DNA of 64,000 bases from an uncultured Candidatus Saccharibacteria bacterium (lineage in GTDB: Bacteria > Patescibacteriota > Saccharimonadia > Saccharimonadales > Saccharimonadaceae). The position numbers and the translations under genes were made by a program. The stretch covers positions 1 to 64,000 of the forward strand of contig CALIMM010000015.1 in assembly GCA_938045445.1 (NCBI GenBank). The letters run 5' to 3'. Positions within the stretch are counted from its first letter, which is position 1; each line of letters starts with the position of its first letter. Positions 8,795 to 17,280 of this stretch are shown here, in pieces. The notes below the pieces were generated by a model that ran no database searches, was not told where the DNA came from, and saw only the letters and a list, made by a program, of their open reading frames with translations.

Positions 8795-9652
8795 ATGAGT
8801 TTTGAGGCAAGTATTAGGCAACTGCGTGGCAATGCGGGGCTTTCGCAGCAGGCGGTGGCCGATGCAGTTGGGATTGCCCGCGCGACGTATATTAAGCTAG
8901 AGAATGGTGGCCGCGAGCCAAAGCTTGGCGAACTGACGAAGATTAGCCAATACTACGAAGTTGGCGTGCAGGAATTGATTAGCGGCATTGCCATGACGGA
9001 CACTGTTGCACAGCAGGCTCAGCACAGCCCGTGGCGGATAGCAGACAACGCAGCACTGTATGTGGGCGATGCACCAGCCGAATACCGTCACGATGATGCG
9101 CAGGGTGTACAGCCTGCGGCTGCTCAGTCGCGCGATGCTATCCCGCGGCTCCACACCACCAAGCTACGCCAGGTGCTGCTCTATACGCTGGGCAAGATTG
9201 GTGCGCGGCCCAATGTGGGCGAGGCGGTGCTACATCGGCTGCTGTACTTCATCGATTTTGATTATTACGAGCGCACAGGCAAGAGCATTACTGGCCTGGC
9301 GTATTTGCACGAGACCTATGGGCCCGCACCGGCTGCAGATTTGCAAGCTTTGGTCGATGAGATGCGGGCCCGCGACGAGCTGGACGTCATCGAGACGAAG
9401 CACTTTAGCCACAAGCAGCGCAAGTTCCTGCCACTCAAGAACGCCGAGCTAAGCGAGCTCAGTGCCAACGAGATCAAGCACATCGATGCCGAGCTAGAGC
9501 GCCTCGGGAGCAAGAGCGCTGCCGAGCTAAGCAACCTTGCCTACAAAGATGCGCCATGGGTGATTGCGAAATATGGACAGACGATTGATTACCGCGACAC
9601 GTTTTATCGGACGGACGTTACCTCTGTAATCGAGTCAGATGATGATCTATAA
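8795..9652 (+). CDS. XRE-family HTH plus Panacea (DUF4065) domain antitoxin
   Basis: Residues 5-60 form an XRE helix-turn-helix (LSQQAVADAVGIARATYIKL). Residues about 120-270 form a Panacea/DUF4065 domain: VLLYTLGKIG, then LHRLLYFIDFDYYERTGKSI, the typical TYGPAP, and a C-terminal ALxNLAYKDAPW-like stretch (LSNLAYKDAPWVIA). Established knowledge: Panacea domains are the antitoxin part of many toxin-antitoxin pairs (PanA), often fused to an HTH that represses the operon. The next gene overlaps it by 14 bp, as expected for such a pair. The antitoxin-first order is inferred. Confidence 0.85.
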   Translation: MSFEASIRQLRGNAGLSQQAVADAVGIARATYIKLENGGREPKLGELTKISQYYEVGVQELISGIAMTDTVAQQAQHSPWRIADNAALYVGDAPAEYRHDDAQGVQPAAAQSRDAIPRLHTTKLRQVLLYTLGKIGARPNVGEAVLHRLLYFIDFDYYERTGKSITGLAYLHETYGPAPAADLQALVDEMRARDELDVIETKHFSHKQRKFLPLKNAELSELSANEIKHIDAELERLGSKSAAELSNLAYKDAPWVIAKYGQTIDYRDTFYRTDVTSVIESDDDL

Positions 9653-10067
9653 GCAGGCAACAGAATTTTCGAGTGATCTCCAGACGCTGGCACAGCGCAT
9701 TCCCACACTGCCAGCCGATATCGAGCGCGTTAAGCCGCGGCTGGTGCGTATCTTTGCTGAGCCAAGCGAGGCGGCGGTGGCGGATTTTCGCCAGCAGCTC
9801 TTTGCGTGCGGCAAGGCGGCCATTATACAGCAAACTGCTCAGTGCACAGTAGTGCAGCTCTGTCTTGATACCGACACAGCAGCGTATCGGCGGACGGTCT
9901 GGCTGGTGTTTGCAGTGGTGCGGGCACTGCCTCGTGATACACCACCGTCGCGGGCTGCTCGAGCTGCCAGCACCATTATCCTTATCGAAGTCTATGCTAC
10001 CCCTGATAAAGCGCATGGGGATGAGCGGCGTATCAAGCGAATTATGAGCAAATTGGAGGAAGCATAA
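9639..10067 (+). CDS. Candidate toxin partner of the Panacea antitoxin
   Basis: A 142-aa protein whose start overlaps the antitoxin by 14 nt (ATGATG, so the start is 9639 or 9642). It has an alpha-helical N-terminus, a central strand region (VVQLCLDTDTA) and a C-terminal block IILIEVYATPDKAHGDERRI. The last block resembles the 'FIEvy-K-dk-D-eRI' strand-helix of RelE/HigB-type toxins. This likeness is weak and is my inference. Position and overlap are the main evidence. An alternative is a non-toxic partner protein. Confidence 0.6.
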   Translation: MMIYKQATEFSSDLQTLAQRIPTLPADIERVKPRLVRIFAEPSEAAVADFRQQLFACGKAAIIQQTAQCTVVQLCLDTDTAAYRRTVWLVFAVVRALPRDTPPSRAARAASTIILIEVYATPDKAHGDERRIKRIMSKLEEA

Positions 10068-10252
10068 TGTAGAGCAACAGGGTACTCACACTGGTCGAAA
10101 ATAAGCTGCGTAGAAGAGAAGAGAGCCACGCATGGCTGATGGGGTTGACAAACAAGACGCGATTTGCTAGAGTAGTGTCCTTGGGTCTGGGGTATAGACA
10201 ACGCTACTCTTATCCGGTTTGCTGTCTTGTGACTGTGTGATACCACTGTTTT

Positions 10253-10440
10253 TTGCGCTCCGCTTTCTACCGTTTATGCTTCCTCCGACCAAATACTCGC
10301 TCTAGGCTCCCAATATTAGAGCGAGTATTTGGGCTGAGGCATCCATACCTCTCGAGATGCGAGAGGCGCTCCATCGATATGATGCGCTGCGTGGCCACCA
10401 CCAGACCATCTGCAATCACCTACCACAAACTATTCATAAC
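10253..10440 (-). ncRNA. Possible diverged R2-family structured RNA, copy D
   Basis: Within the 427-bp gap 10068-10494. On the minus strand the order is GATGGAG, hairpin CCTCTCgcatctcGAGAGG, CTCAGCCCAAATA, then a 16-bp perfect hairpin with arms CCAAATACTCGCTCTA and TAGAGCGAGTATTTGG, then CGGAGGAAGC. This parallels copy B, which has GATGGAG, hairpin, CTCAGCCCAA, hairpin, CGGAGGAGGG. The hairpin itself is certain and family membership is tentative. It lies downstream of the minus-strand membrane protein gene. Confidence 0.42.
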
Positions 10441-10494
10441 AGTGTAGCACATTTGTTGCAATTTTGTGCAAAATAAGCAAATAAGTATCAGTCG

Positions 10495-11130
10495 CTAGCG
10501 ATACATACCACGCTTGCGAGTTTGCAAAAATAGCACAAGACTGACGACGAAGGCGATGGCATATACAGTGATAAAGAAGGCATAAAGGCATAATGAGATA
10601 ATTGCTTCATGAGAAGAGACATTCCAGAGGTTTGGTGCTATCACATAGGTTTGTTTGGTATAGCTTTCTCCAAGCACCCCGACTGTTGCGTGGGCAATTA
10701 TCTCAAGTAGGTTAACAATGAGCATGCCACCAGTAACGAATAGACCCTGCGACATACTGCTATCACCCTCCGTTTGTTGTGGTGCAACAATGAGCAAAAT
10801 CGGCAGTATACCAAGGTTTACATAAATAATGTAGCTGTACGCAGCGCTAAGAATACCAAAAGTGGCAGCAATGACAATGTATAGTACCAATAGCGCAAAT
10901 AATAGCCCGGCAGACACCCAGCGAATAATTGCACCAAATGATGATCCAGTGCGTGGCATGGCTGTAGGCGAATAAACTGGTGGCATTGGCGCTGGTGCGC
11001 TTTGTGGTGGCTGAGGTGGGTATTGTGGGTATTGTCCGTATGGCTGTGGTGGTTGTTGCTGGGGATATGGTTGCTGGGTGTACGGCTGAGGCTGCTGAGG
11101 TTGCTGTGGATATGGTGAGGAAGGTGTCAT
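10495..11130 (-). CDS. Membrane protein with Pro/Gln/Tyr-rich N-terminus
   Basis: A 211-aa protein. Residues 3-65 are a low-complexity cytoplasmic tail of repeated PQ, QQP and PYGQ units. Four predicted membrane helices follow (RWVSAGLLFALLVLYIVIAA, IIYVNLGILPILLIV, GLFVTGGMLIVNLLEIIA and AIISLCLYAFFITVYAIAFV), and the end is basic. Such Pro-rich tails are common on small CPR membrane proteins. I recognise no function. A TATAAT ends 9 nt before ATG 11130, so the leader is at most a few bases. Confidence 0.72.
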   Translation of the reverse strand: MTPSSPYPQQPQQPQPYTQQPYPQQQPPQPYGQYPQYPPQPPQSAPAPMPPVYSPTAMPRTGSSFGAIIRWVSAGLLFALLVLYIVIAATFGILSAAYSYIIYVNLGILPILLIVAPQQTEGDSSMSQGLFVTGGMLIVNLLEIIAHATVGVLGESYTKQTYVIAPNLWNVSSHEAIISLCLYAFFITVYAIAFVVSLVLFLQTRKRGMYR

Positions 11131-11336
11131 AGTAGATTGATTATAATACAGAGACAAGCGATGCGCCAGCAAAAATAGCCCAATAGCCCAGCCCTAGAGT
11201 ATCTGTGCTAACACTAGAGTAGTGAGAGGGATGCAGTGTACTTGAGGGCTGGTTTTGTGGGCGACACAGCAATTTGCACAACTTTGCGCGCGATAGAATT
11301 GCAAAAATTGTCGCATCTGCTATAATGAGGAGCGAT

Positions 11337-11552
11337 ATGGTACAAGTAACACGAAAAGACGAGCGCGAGGCGAATGAGAACATCATCCGTCGGTTTAACA
11401 GCCGGGTGTTGAAGAGCGGTGTGCTGGCAAAGGCACGGGCATCGATGCGATTTGCCAAGCCGATCAGCAAGACCGATCGCCGCAAGAAGGCGATTACCCG
11501 TCGTCAGCGCAAGGCTGACAAGATGGCCAAAGTTCGCCTGGGGATCCGCTAG
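11337..11552 (+). CDS. rpsU: 30S ribosomal protein S21
   Basis: A 71-aa basic protein (MVQVTRKDEREANENIIRRF) matching bS21. It has the conserved N-terminal helix and an Arg/Lys-rich tail (KKAITRRQRKADKMAK). The promoter is TTGCAA, 16 nt, TATAAT at 11299-11326. GAGGAG precedes ATG 11337. The downstream yqeY starts on the next base after the stop codon. Confidence 0.92.
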   Translation: MVQVTRKDEREANENIIRRFNSRVLKSGVLAKARASMRFAKPISKTDRRKKAITRRQRKADKMAKVRLGIR

Positions 11553-12011
11553 GTGACGACGCTCAAGCAGCGTATCAAAGACGAAATGAAAGCCGCTTTG
11601 CTTAGCGGCGATCGTTTTGTTGGTGACACCTTGCGCAACCTTGGGGCTGCTATCCTTGATGAGGAGGTGAAGCAGGGCGTGCGTGAGGCTGGCCTGGACG
11701 ATGCTGCCGTCGAGCAGGTGATCGTCCGTGAGGTGAAGAAGCGGCGCGATGCCGCGGCAATCTACCGCACCAATGGTCGCCCTGAACTTGCTGAGCCTGA
11801 GGAGCGCGAGATGGCAGTGCTGCAGCACTACCTGCCGCAGCCACTGAGTGATGAAGAGTTGCAAGCCGTGGTGACCCAGACGATTGCCGAGCTTGGGGCA
11901 GATAACCCGCGGATGATGGGCCAGGTGATCGGCGCCGTCAAGGCCAAGGTGGGTAACCGAGCTGACGGTGGGGCAATCGCTCAGCTAGTGCAGCGCGCCC
12001 TTGCCCCGTAG
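11553..12011 (+). CDS. yqeY: YqeY / GatB-related domain protein
   Basis: A 152-aa protein with a GTG start directly abutting the rpsU stop. It has the YqeY signature: an N-terminal helix (LKQRIKDEMKAALLSGD), a central KKRRDAAAIYRTNGRPELA-type stretch, EEREMAVLQHYLPQ, and a C-terminal tail domain like GatB (MMGQVIGAVKAKV, NRADGG). The family is often next to rpsU in bacteria. A role linked to tRNA amidotransferase has been proposed but not shown. Confidence 0.9.
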   Translation: MTTLKQRIKDEMKAALLSGDRFVGDTLRNLGAAILDEEVKQGVREAGLDDAAVEQVIVREVKKRRDAAAIYRTNGRPELAEPEEREMAVLQHYLPQPLSDEELQAVVTQTIAELGADNPRMMGQVIGAVKAKVGNRADGGAIAQLVQRALAP

Positions 12012-12076
12012 TTTTATGACACGAGCAATATTTTTCTTAATAATAACGATAACCACATAACAACAAGGAGGCACAG

Positions 12077-12628
12077 ATGATTCTTTTGTTTGGCCCAACT
12101 GGTGCCGGTAAGAGTATGCAAGGGCAGATGCTGGCAGTACGCCAGGGGTGGAAGTGGCTCTCGACGGGTGAGATGCTGCGCCAGAGCACCGACCCAGCGG
12201 TGATCGCTACCCTCAAAGCTGGTGAGCTCGTGAGTGACAAGCTGACCTACCAAGTCTTCGACCACGCGGTGCAAGAGGCGTACCGCAAGCATTACCAAAA
12301 TATTATTGTTGATGGATTTCCACGCACCAAGGAGCAGGCTGCCTGGCTCGATGACCATCTCGCGCGTACTGGTGATAACATTGACCTCGTCGTGGTGCTG
12401 GAAGTGCCTGAGCAGGAAATCATGCGACGCTTGGCCAAACGAGGCCGGATGGAGGATACACCCGAGACGATTGCGCGCCGCATGGCCATCTACCGCCAAA
12501 AGATGTACCCAGTCCTTGGTATCTTTGCTGAGGCTGGGGTGAAGATCATTCACCTCGACGGGACTGGCACCGCGGGCGAAGTGCACGACCGGATTTATGA
12601 CGAGGTAATGCACGCATGGCCCAACTAA
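12077..12628 (+). CDS. adk: Adenylate kinase
   Basis: Interconverts ATP + AMP and 2 ADP. The protein is 183 aa with P-loop GPTGAGKS (residues 6-13), AMP-binding segment WLSTGEMLR, VDGFPRTKEQA, and LAKRGRMEDT opening a short LID with no zinc-binding cysteines. DT-IARRM-Y closes the lid region. AAGGAGG precedes the ATG. The 3' end overlaps map by 13 bp. The adk-map pair is usually in the spc operon next to secY but here it is separate. Confidence 0.9.
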   Translation: MILLFGPTGAGKSMQGQMLAVRQGWKWLSTGEMLRQSTDPAVIATLKAGELVSDKLTYQVFDHAVQEAYRKHYQNIIVDGFPRTKEQAAWLDDHLARTGDNIDLVVVLEVPEQEIMRRLAKRGRMEDTPETIARRMAIYRQKMYPVLGIFAEAGVKIIHLDGTGTAGEVHDRIYDEVMHAWPN

Positions 12629-13386
12629 TTACTGGCAGCAAGACACCCGAGCAGCTCGAGGCAATGCGCGAAGGGGGCAAGCGCCTAGCGCAGATCTTTG
12701 CTGATATTCGCCAGTTTGTCCATGCCGGGATAAGTGAGAAGCAGATCGATGCCTTTACGGCCGAGCGGATTGCCGCCTACGGTGCTGAGCCAACCTACAA
12801 AACCCCAGAGGTGAACTTCCCTGGGGTGATTTGTATTAGCACGAACGAAGCAATTGTCCATGGCGTACCAAGCGATTATATCTTGCAGCAGGGCGATGTC
12901 GTTAGTTTCGATCTCGTCATTACCTACCGCGGGATGAAGACAGATAGCGCCTTTACTATGGTGGTGGATGACGCACCTACTGGGGCTATTAAGCACCTAC
13001 TCCACACTACCGAGCGCAGTCTCTATGCTGGCATTGACGCGATCAAAGGGCCAGTGCGCACTGGCGACATTGGCGCAGCGGTGGAAACTGTGCTGCAAAA
13101 GGGCCGCCTTGGGATTATTCGCGAGCTGGTGGGGCACGGTGTGGGCCTCGAGATGCACATGCCGCCCGACGTGCCCAACTATGGCCGCAAAGGCACCGGC
13201 CCGCTGCTCCAGCCTGGCGATACTATTGCCATTGAGCCGATGGCTACTCTGGGTGGCGGTGCCATCTACAGCGACACCGCTGGCGATGGCTGGACAATTT
13301 ACAGCCGCGACGGCAGCCTCGCCGCCCACTTCGAGCACACCGTCCTCATTACCGAGGCGGGGGCGGAGATTATGACGAAGCTGTAG
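12616..13386 (+). CDS. map: Type I methionine aminopeptidase
   Basis: Removes the N-terminal Met after deformylation. The protein is 256 aa. The metal ligands are visible: D in SFDLVITY, D in KTDSAFTM, H in LVGHGVGLEMHMPP, E in AIEPMA, and E in HFEHTVLITEAG. It has no N-terminal zinc finger, as is normal for bacterial type Ia. It is translationally coupled to adk. Together with fmt and def at 136-1561, the window holds the whole N-terminal Met processing path. Confidence 0.94.
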   Translation: MAQLITGSKTPEQLEAMREGGKRLAQIFADIRQFVHAGISEKQIDAFTAERIAAYGAEPTYKTPEVNFPGVICISTNEAIVHGVPSDYILQQGDVVSFDLVITYRGMKTDSAFTMVVDDAPTGAIKHLLHTTERSLYAGIDAIKGPVRTGDIGAAVETVLQKGRLGIIRELVGHGVGLEMHMPPDVPNYGRKGTGPLLQPGDTIAIEPMATLGGGAIYSDTAGDGWTIYSRDGSLAAHFEHTVLITEAGAEIMTKL

Positions 13387-13387
13387 A

Positions 13388-13449
13388 GTGTTGATTTACC
13401 AACACAGCACCAGGTTTAGAAACTCGTCAGGATAATGAATGACGAGTTT
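13388..13449 (+). terminator. Two hairpins after map
   Basis: GTGTTG/CAACAC at 13388-13405 and a 10-bp perfect inverted repeat AAACTCGTCA/TGACGAGTTT at 13420-13449. Neither has a T tract, so this may be a weak terminator, a 3' stabiliser or an operator for the gene at 13495. Confidence 0.4.
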
Positions 13450-13494
13450 ATGCTATACTAAGCATACATCAGAATAACCAACAGAGATATAGAT

Positions 13495-13989
13495 ATGGCG
13501 ACAGACAAGACAACGACACCAACACCACGTACGCTAAAGATGTGGTTTAGTGTGGAAGATGTCAATACAGAATGCTACCTGAATATCACTGGCATCGATG
13601 ATAATGATAATCCTGTACAAGTTCCATTTACAAACTGGTATAGCTTAACAAGCCCTGAGGATATGCACCGTCTCTTCACAAGAGACCTTAGTCCTGGTTA
13701 TTTCCCGTATGGCTTTGCGGCAGGGACATTCGAGCTTGAGCAGTGGTATACCCAGATTGCCTTTCGCCCAATTGACAGGGTTATAGATAAAAGAAACAGT
13801 CTATCAGTCGTCTATATGACGGTCATTGGCGACGGAGCAGGGCTCGATGGTATCTGGGATGTACCAGTTGACCCTGAACAAGTACGCAAAGAATACTGCC
13901 GCGCCTTTCGGGAATTCTATAAAGAGAGGCATGAGGAACTCGCCAAGGAAGGGATTCGGCTTGGAGAGACTGATTTTCGGGATGTTTAG
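13495..13989 (+). CDS. Hypothetical protein
   Basis: A 164-aa soluble, acidic protein. Strand-rich N-terminal half (LKMWFSVEDVNTECYLNITG), then GYFPYGFAAGTFELEQWYTQ, and a helical C-terminus (CRAFREFYKERHEELAKEG). No known motif is recognised. A TATACT lies about 34 nt upstream, so unlike several neighbours it has an ordinary leader. It ends 65 bp before ftsA and is probably a separate transcript. Confidence 0.7.
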   Translation: MATDKTTTPTPRTLKMWFSVEDVNTECYLNITGIDDNDNPVQVPFTNWYSLTSPEDMHRLFTRDLSPGYFPYGFAAGTFELEQWYTQIAFRPIDRVIDKRNSLSVVYMTVIGDGAGLDGIWDVPVDPEQVRKEYCRAFREFYKERHEELAKEGIRLGETDFRDV

Positions 13990-14054
13990 TATACGATTAG
14001 CTTTACTTCTTCCTCATATTGTACAAGACACAGCATAACCTGTATAATGGTACT

Positions 14055-15293
14055 ATGCATGAAAATTCTCAATACGCAGTAGGAATAGATGTCGGGACGA
14101 CGACGATTCGATGCGTGGTGGGGCATATGAATCCAGAGACAGGCACGCCGACGATTGTTGGCGTAGGGCAGGCACCGAACAGTGGTATGCGTAAGGGTAT
14201 GGTGGTCAATCTTAGTGGCCCGGCCCGCACGATCGACGAAGCGCTGGGCGAGGCCGAGCGAATGAGTGGCTACGAAGTCAACAGTGCAACGGTGAGCGTC
14301 AATGGTGCGCACATTACCAGCATTCGTGCCACTGGGATGATTGCCGTGGGCACGATCGATCACGAGATTAATGATGATGATGTGGCACGCATCGAAGAAG
14401 TCGCTACCACGGGCAAAGTGCAGGCCAACCGCGAGATCCTCGAGGTCGTGCCGCATAGCTATACGCTCGATGGCCAAGCGGGGATCAAAGACCCGCTGGG
14501 TATGACGGGCACGCGGCTGGAGATTGACGCCAATGTCGTCTCGGCTTTAGCGCCCTATGTGGCGAACTTGCAAAAAGCGGTGGAGATGGCGACCGTCCAC
14601 CCTCACGCCATTACACCAGCGGTGCTGGGGGCGGCCAAGGCTGTGCTGAATGAGCGGCAGATCGAGAGCGGTGTGGCAGTGGTTGACCTTGGTGGAGCAA
14701 CGACCAGTGTGGCAGTCTTCGAAGAGGGGGACTTGCAGTATGTTGGCGTCATCCCAATGGGTAGTGTGAATGTCACGAACGACCTCGCTATTGGCCTCAA
14801 AACTGACCCTGATGTTGCAGAATTGGTCAAGGTCAAGCATGCTGCGGCTGGCATCAAGGCAAGCGACGCAGTGGCTAAGGTGCGGCGCGATAAGGAGTCG
14901 TATGAGTTTGCGACGGAGGAGATTGATGAGATTGTTGATGCCCGGCTGGAGGAGATCTTTGAGGCGGTGCAGAAGGAGCTCAAGAAGGCGGGCCGCGCTG
15001 GCAAGCTGCCCAGCGGCGTGGTGCTGACTGGTGGCATGGCTCAGATGCGTGGCATGGCGAGCTATGCCAGGGAACAGCTGGGAGTAGCCGCTCGGGTAGG
15101 CCGACCAACTGGCTTTACGAGCGGGGTGGCCGACCAGATAGAAAAGCCGCAGTTCGCCACTGCAGTCGGCCTGATGCTCGCCGATAGCGAAGGTGATCAG
15201 CAGTCCACCCAGGCCTATACCAACAGTGGTACAGCACACGCCAAAGGTGCAATTAGCTGGTTACGTCGGCTACTGGGAGGGCTCAAGGCCTAG
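14055..15293 (+). CDS. ftsA: Cell division protein FtsA
   Basis: Actin-fold protein that anchors FtsZ to the membrane. The start at 14055 (MHENSQYAVGIDVGTTTIRC) is fixed by TATAAT at 14043-14048, exactly 6 nt upstream, so translation is probably leaderless. Motifs: phosphate-1 GIDVGTTT, SHS2 domain with VPHSYTLDGQ, phosphate-2 VVDLGGATTSVAVF, and adenosine motif VVLTGGMAQMRG. The C-terminal tail ends in an amphipathic helix (WLRRLLGGLKA) suited to membrane binding. It is followed after 72 bp by ftsZ. Confidence 0.94.
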   Translation: MHENSQYAVGIDVGTTTIRCVVGHMNPETGTPTIVGVGQAPNSGMRKGMVVNLSGPARTIDEALGEAERMSGYEVNSATVSVNGAHITSIRATGMIAVGTIDHEINDDDVARIEEVATTGKVQANREILEVVPHSYTLDGQAGIKDPLGMTGTRLEIDANVVSALAPYVANLQKAVEMATVHPHAITPAVLGAAKAVLNERQIESGVAVVDLGGATTSVAVFEEGDLQYVGVIPMGSVNVTNDLAIGLKTDPDVAELVKVKHAAAGIKASDAVAKVRRDKESYEFATEEIDEIVDARLEEIFEAVQKELKKAGRAGKLPSGVVLTGGMAQMRGMASYAREQLGVAARVGRPTGFTSGVADQIEKPQFATAVGLMLADSEGDQQSTQAYTNSGTAHAKGAISWLRRLLGGLKA

Positions 15294-15365
15294 AATCATA
15301 CCGATGAGGATGATATACTAAATGGTAATGGTAAAGTTGATAGTTGCACAAGGGGAGAAACGTGA

Positions 15366-16547
15366 ATGCCGGAAGTAAAACCAAGCGAGATCCAAACCTT
15401 TGCTAGTATCAAAGTCGTTGGCGTCGGTGGCGCTGGTGGGTCTGCTGTCAATCGAATGAAAGACGCTGGCTTGGCTGGCGTGCAGTTCATTGCAATGAAC
15501 ACCGATGCGCAGGCGCTGCATAATTCGCAAGCTGATATTAAGATTCATCTTGGGCACAACACCACCAATGGTCTTGGTGCTGGTGCTGACCCCAGTGTAG
15601 GTGAGGCTGCGGCGCGTGAGTCGCTCGACGAGATCCGTCAGGCGCTTGAGGGGGCAGATATGATCTTCGTGACGATTGGTGCTGGTGGTGGCACAGGCTC
15701 GGGGGCTGGCCACGTGGTAGCAGAAGTAGCGCGTGATCTCGGTATTCTCTGTGTGGGCGTAGCCACCAAGCCTTTTACCTTTGAAGGTGAGAAGCGGCGC
15801 ATCAATGCCGAGTGGGCCATCAAGCAGTTGGGGCGGCAAGTCGATACACTCATTACTATCCCCAACGATCGCTTACTTGACACGATTGATCGCCGGACGC
15901 CACTACTTGAGACCTTTAAGATTGCCGATGATGTGCTGCGCCAGGGTGTGCAGGGGATATCGGAGTTGATTACCGAGCATGGACTGATTAACTTGGACTT
16001 TGCTGACGTCAAGGCAATTATGAGCAGTGCTGGTAGTGCATTGATGGGGATCGGCCGGGCTAGTGGCGAAGACCGAGCTCAGATGGCAGCCCAGCAGGCA
16101 ATTGATTCACCACTGATTGAGGTGTCGATCAATGGTGCCAAGGGTGTACTCTTCAATGTGACGGGTGGCTACGATATGAGTATGGCCGAGATTCAAGAAG
16201 CAGCTGAGATTATCACTGGTGCGGTGTCGTCCGATGCCAACATTATCTTTGGTGCGACGCTCAAGCCCGAGCTGGAGGATGAGTTGATTATTACCGTTAT
16301 CGCGACTGGCTTTGATAGTGATTCGTTCTTTGATGACGACGAACCAAGCGATGCCGAAGATGACGAAGAGTCGGCCGAGACGGTTGACGAAGCGGTCGAT
16401 AGTGTCGATATGGCCATCGACCCCGAGGCGGCTGCTCACTTTGCCCAGGAGAATGAGACGAATATTTGGGATCAATCGATGGATGACGACGAGGATGATA
16501 CCCCGGCCTTCTTGCGCCGCCGCCGCAAAAAGGAGGCGGACGCGTGA
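15366..16547 (+). CDS. ftsZ: Cell division protein FtsZ
   Basis: Tubulin-like GTPase that forms the division ring. The protein is 393 aa. The GTP-binding signature is GAGGGTGSGAG (residues about 105), the T7 loop is NLDFADVKAIM, and the N-terminus has VVGVGGAGGSAVNRM. After the core at about residue 315 comes a long Asp/Glu-rich linker (about 50 aa), then a conserved C-terminal peptide TPAFLRRRR that resembles the FtsA-binding DIPAFLR motif. Its stop overlaps the GTG start of nrdR. Confidence 0.96.
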   Translation: MPEVKPSEIQTFASIKVVGVGGAGGSAVNRMKDAGLAGVQFIAMNTDAQALHNSQADIKIHLGHNTTNGLGAGADPSVGEAAARESLDEIRQALEGADMIFVTIGAGGGTGSGAGHVVAEVARDLGILCVGVATKPFTFEGEKRRINAEWAIKQLGRQVDTLITIPNDRLLDTIDRRTPLLETFKIADDVLRQGVQGISELITEHGLINLDFADVKAIMSSAGSALMGIGRASGEDRAQMAAQQAIDSPLIEVSINGAKGVLFNVTGGYDMSMAEIQEAAEIITGAVSSDANIIFGATLKPELEDELIITVIATGFDSDSFFDDDEPSDAEDDEESAETVDEAVDSVDMAIDPEAAAHFAQENETNIWDQSMDDDEDDTPAFLRRRRKKEADA

Positions 16548-17014
16548 CAACCCATCGCGACAAGATTGGCAACAGCCGCGTGTTAGAATCGCGTGAGTCA
16601 GCTGATGGCGTGACGATTCGCCGCCGCCGCGAGACTCCTGATGGACACCGCTTTACTACCTATGAGCGGATCGAATACCCAACGATTGCAGTGCTTAAGC
16701 GAACGGGATCGCGCGAGCTCTTTGATCGAGCTAAGCTCCGCGCTTCGGTGCGTCGCTCGGTCGGTAAATTCTTCAAATCGGAGCTAGAACTGGAAGCAAT
16801 TATTGATGCGGTAGAGGACCGTATCCACGATGCGGGCGAGAATGAGATTGAGTCACGCGTGATTGGCGGCTTCGTGCTCGATGAGCTCGCCGCGCGCAAT
16901 GAGGTGGCGTATGTGCGCTTTGCGAGCGTGTTTTACAAATTTAAGACGCTGGACGATTTTGTCAAGATATTAGAGCAGCGTCGGAGTGCGAAGCAGCAAG
17001 AAAAACAGAGGTAA
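16544..17014 (+). CDS. nrdR: NrdR-like ATP-cone repressor without a zinc ribbon
   Basis: NrdR represses ribonucleotide reductase genes. The 156-aa protein keeps the IRRRRE (TIRRRRETPDGHRFTTYERI) and the ATP-cone (VLKRTGSRELFDRAKLRASV to YVRFASVFYKF). The N-terminal zinc ribbon, normally MxCPxC...CxxC, contains no cysteine at all: it starts MTTHRDKIGNSRVLESRES, and the second pair is TPDG. DNA binding in the family uses this ribbon, so function may be altered. GTG start, AGGAGG 7 nt upstream, overlapping ftsZ by 4 bp. Confidence 0.87.
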   Translation: MTTHRDKIGNSRVLESRESADGVTIRRRRETPDGHRFTTYERIEYPTIAVLKRTGSRELFDRAKLRASVRRSVGKFFKSELELEAIIDAVEDRIHDAGENEIESRVIGGFVLDELAARNEVAYVRFASVFYKFKTLDDFVKILEQRRSAKQQEKQR

Positions 17015-17019
17015 AACAT

Positions 17020-17280
17020 ATGCGCGTCCTCATCATCTACCGGACAGAAAGCGACTATGCGCGCCGCGTCTTCGACTACTTGCGCGACTTTAGCCGGCGT
17101 ACAGGTCATGCCATTGAGGAATTTGACCCAGATACACATGAGGGGCAATCACTCTGCCGCACGTACGACATTGTGGAGTACCCGACCATCCTTGCCTTGG
17201 CGGATAACGGCCAGGTGCTGGGCATGTGGCGCGGCCTGCCGCTACCCACCATCGACGAAGTGGGGTATTATGCCCGCTAA
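17020..17280 (+). CDS. Thioredoxin-fold protein without CxxC
   Basis: An 86-aa protein with the thioredoxin pattern: strand MRVLIIYRTES, helix, EEFDPDTHEGQSLCRTYDIV, the cis-Pro segment EYPTILALADNGQVLGMWRG and a final helix. The active-site CxxC position (after IIYRTES) reads DYARRV, so there is no redox pair. The single Cys is in SLCRTYDI. It overlaps the VKOR gene by 11 bp, which suggests a role as a binding or adaptor partner and not as an oxidoreductase. That role is inference. Confidence 0.78.
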   Translation: MRVLIIYRTESDYARRVFDYLRDFSRRTGHAIEEFDPDTHEGQSLCRTYDIVEYPTILALADNGQVLGMWRGLPLPTIDEVGYYAR

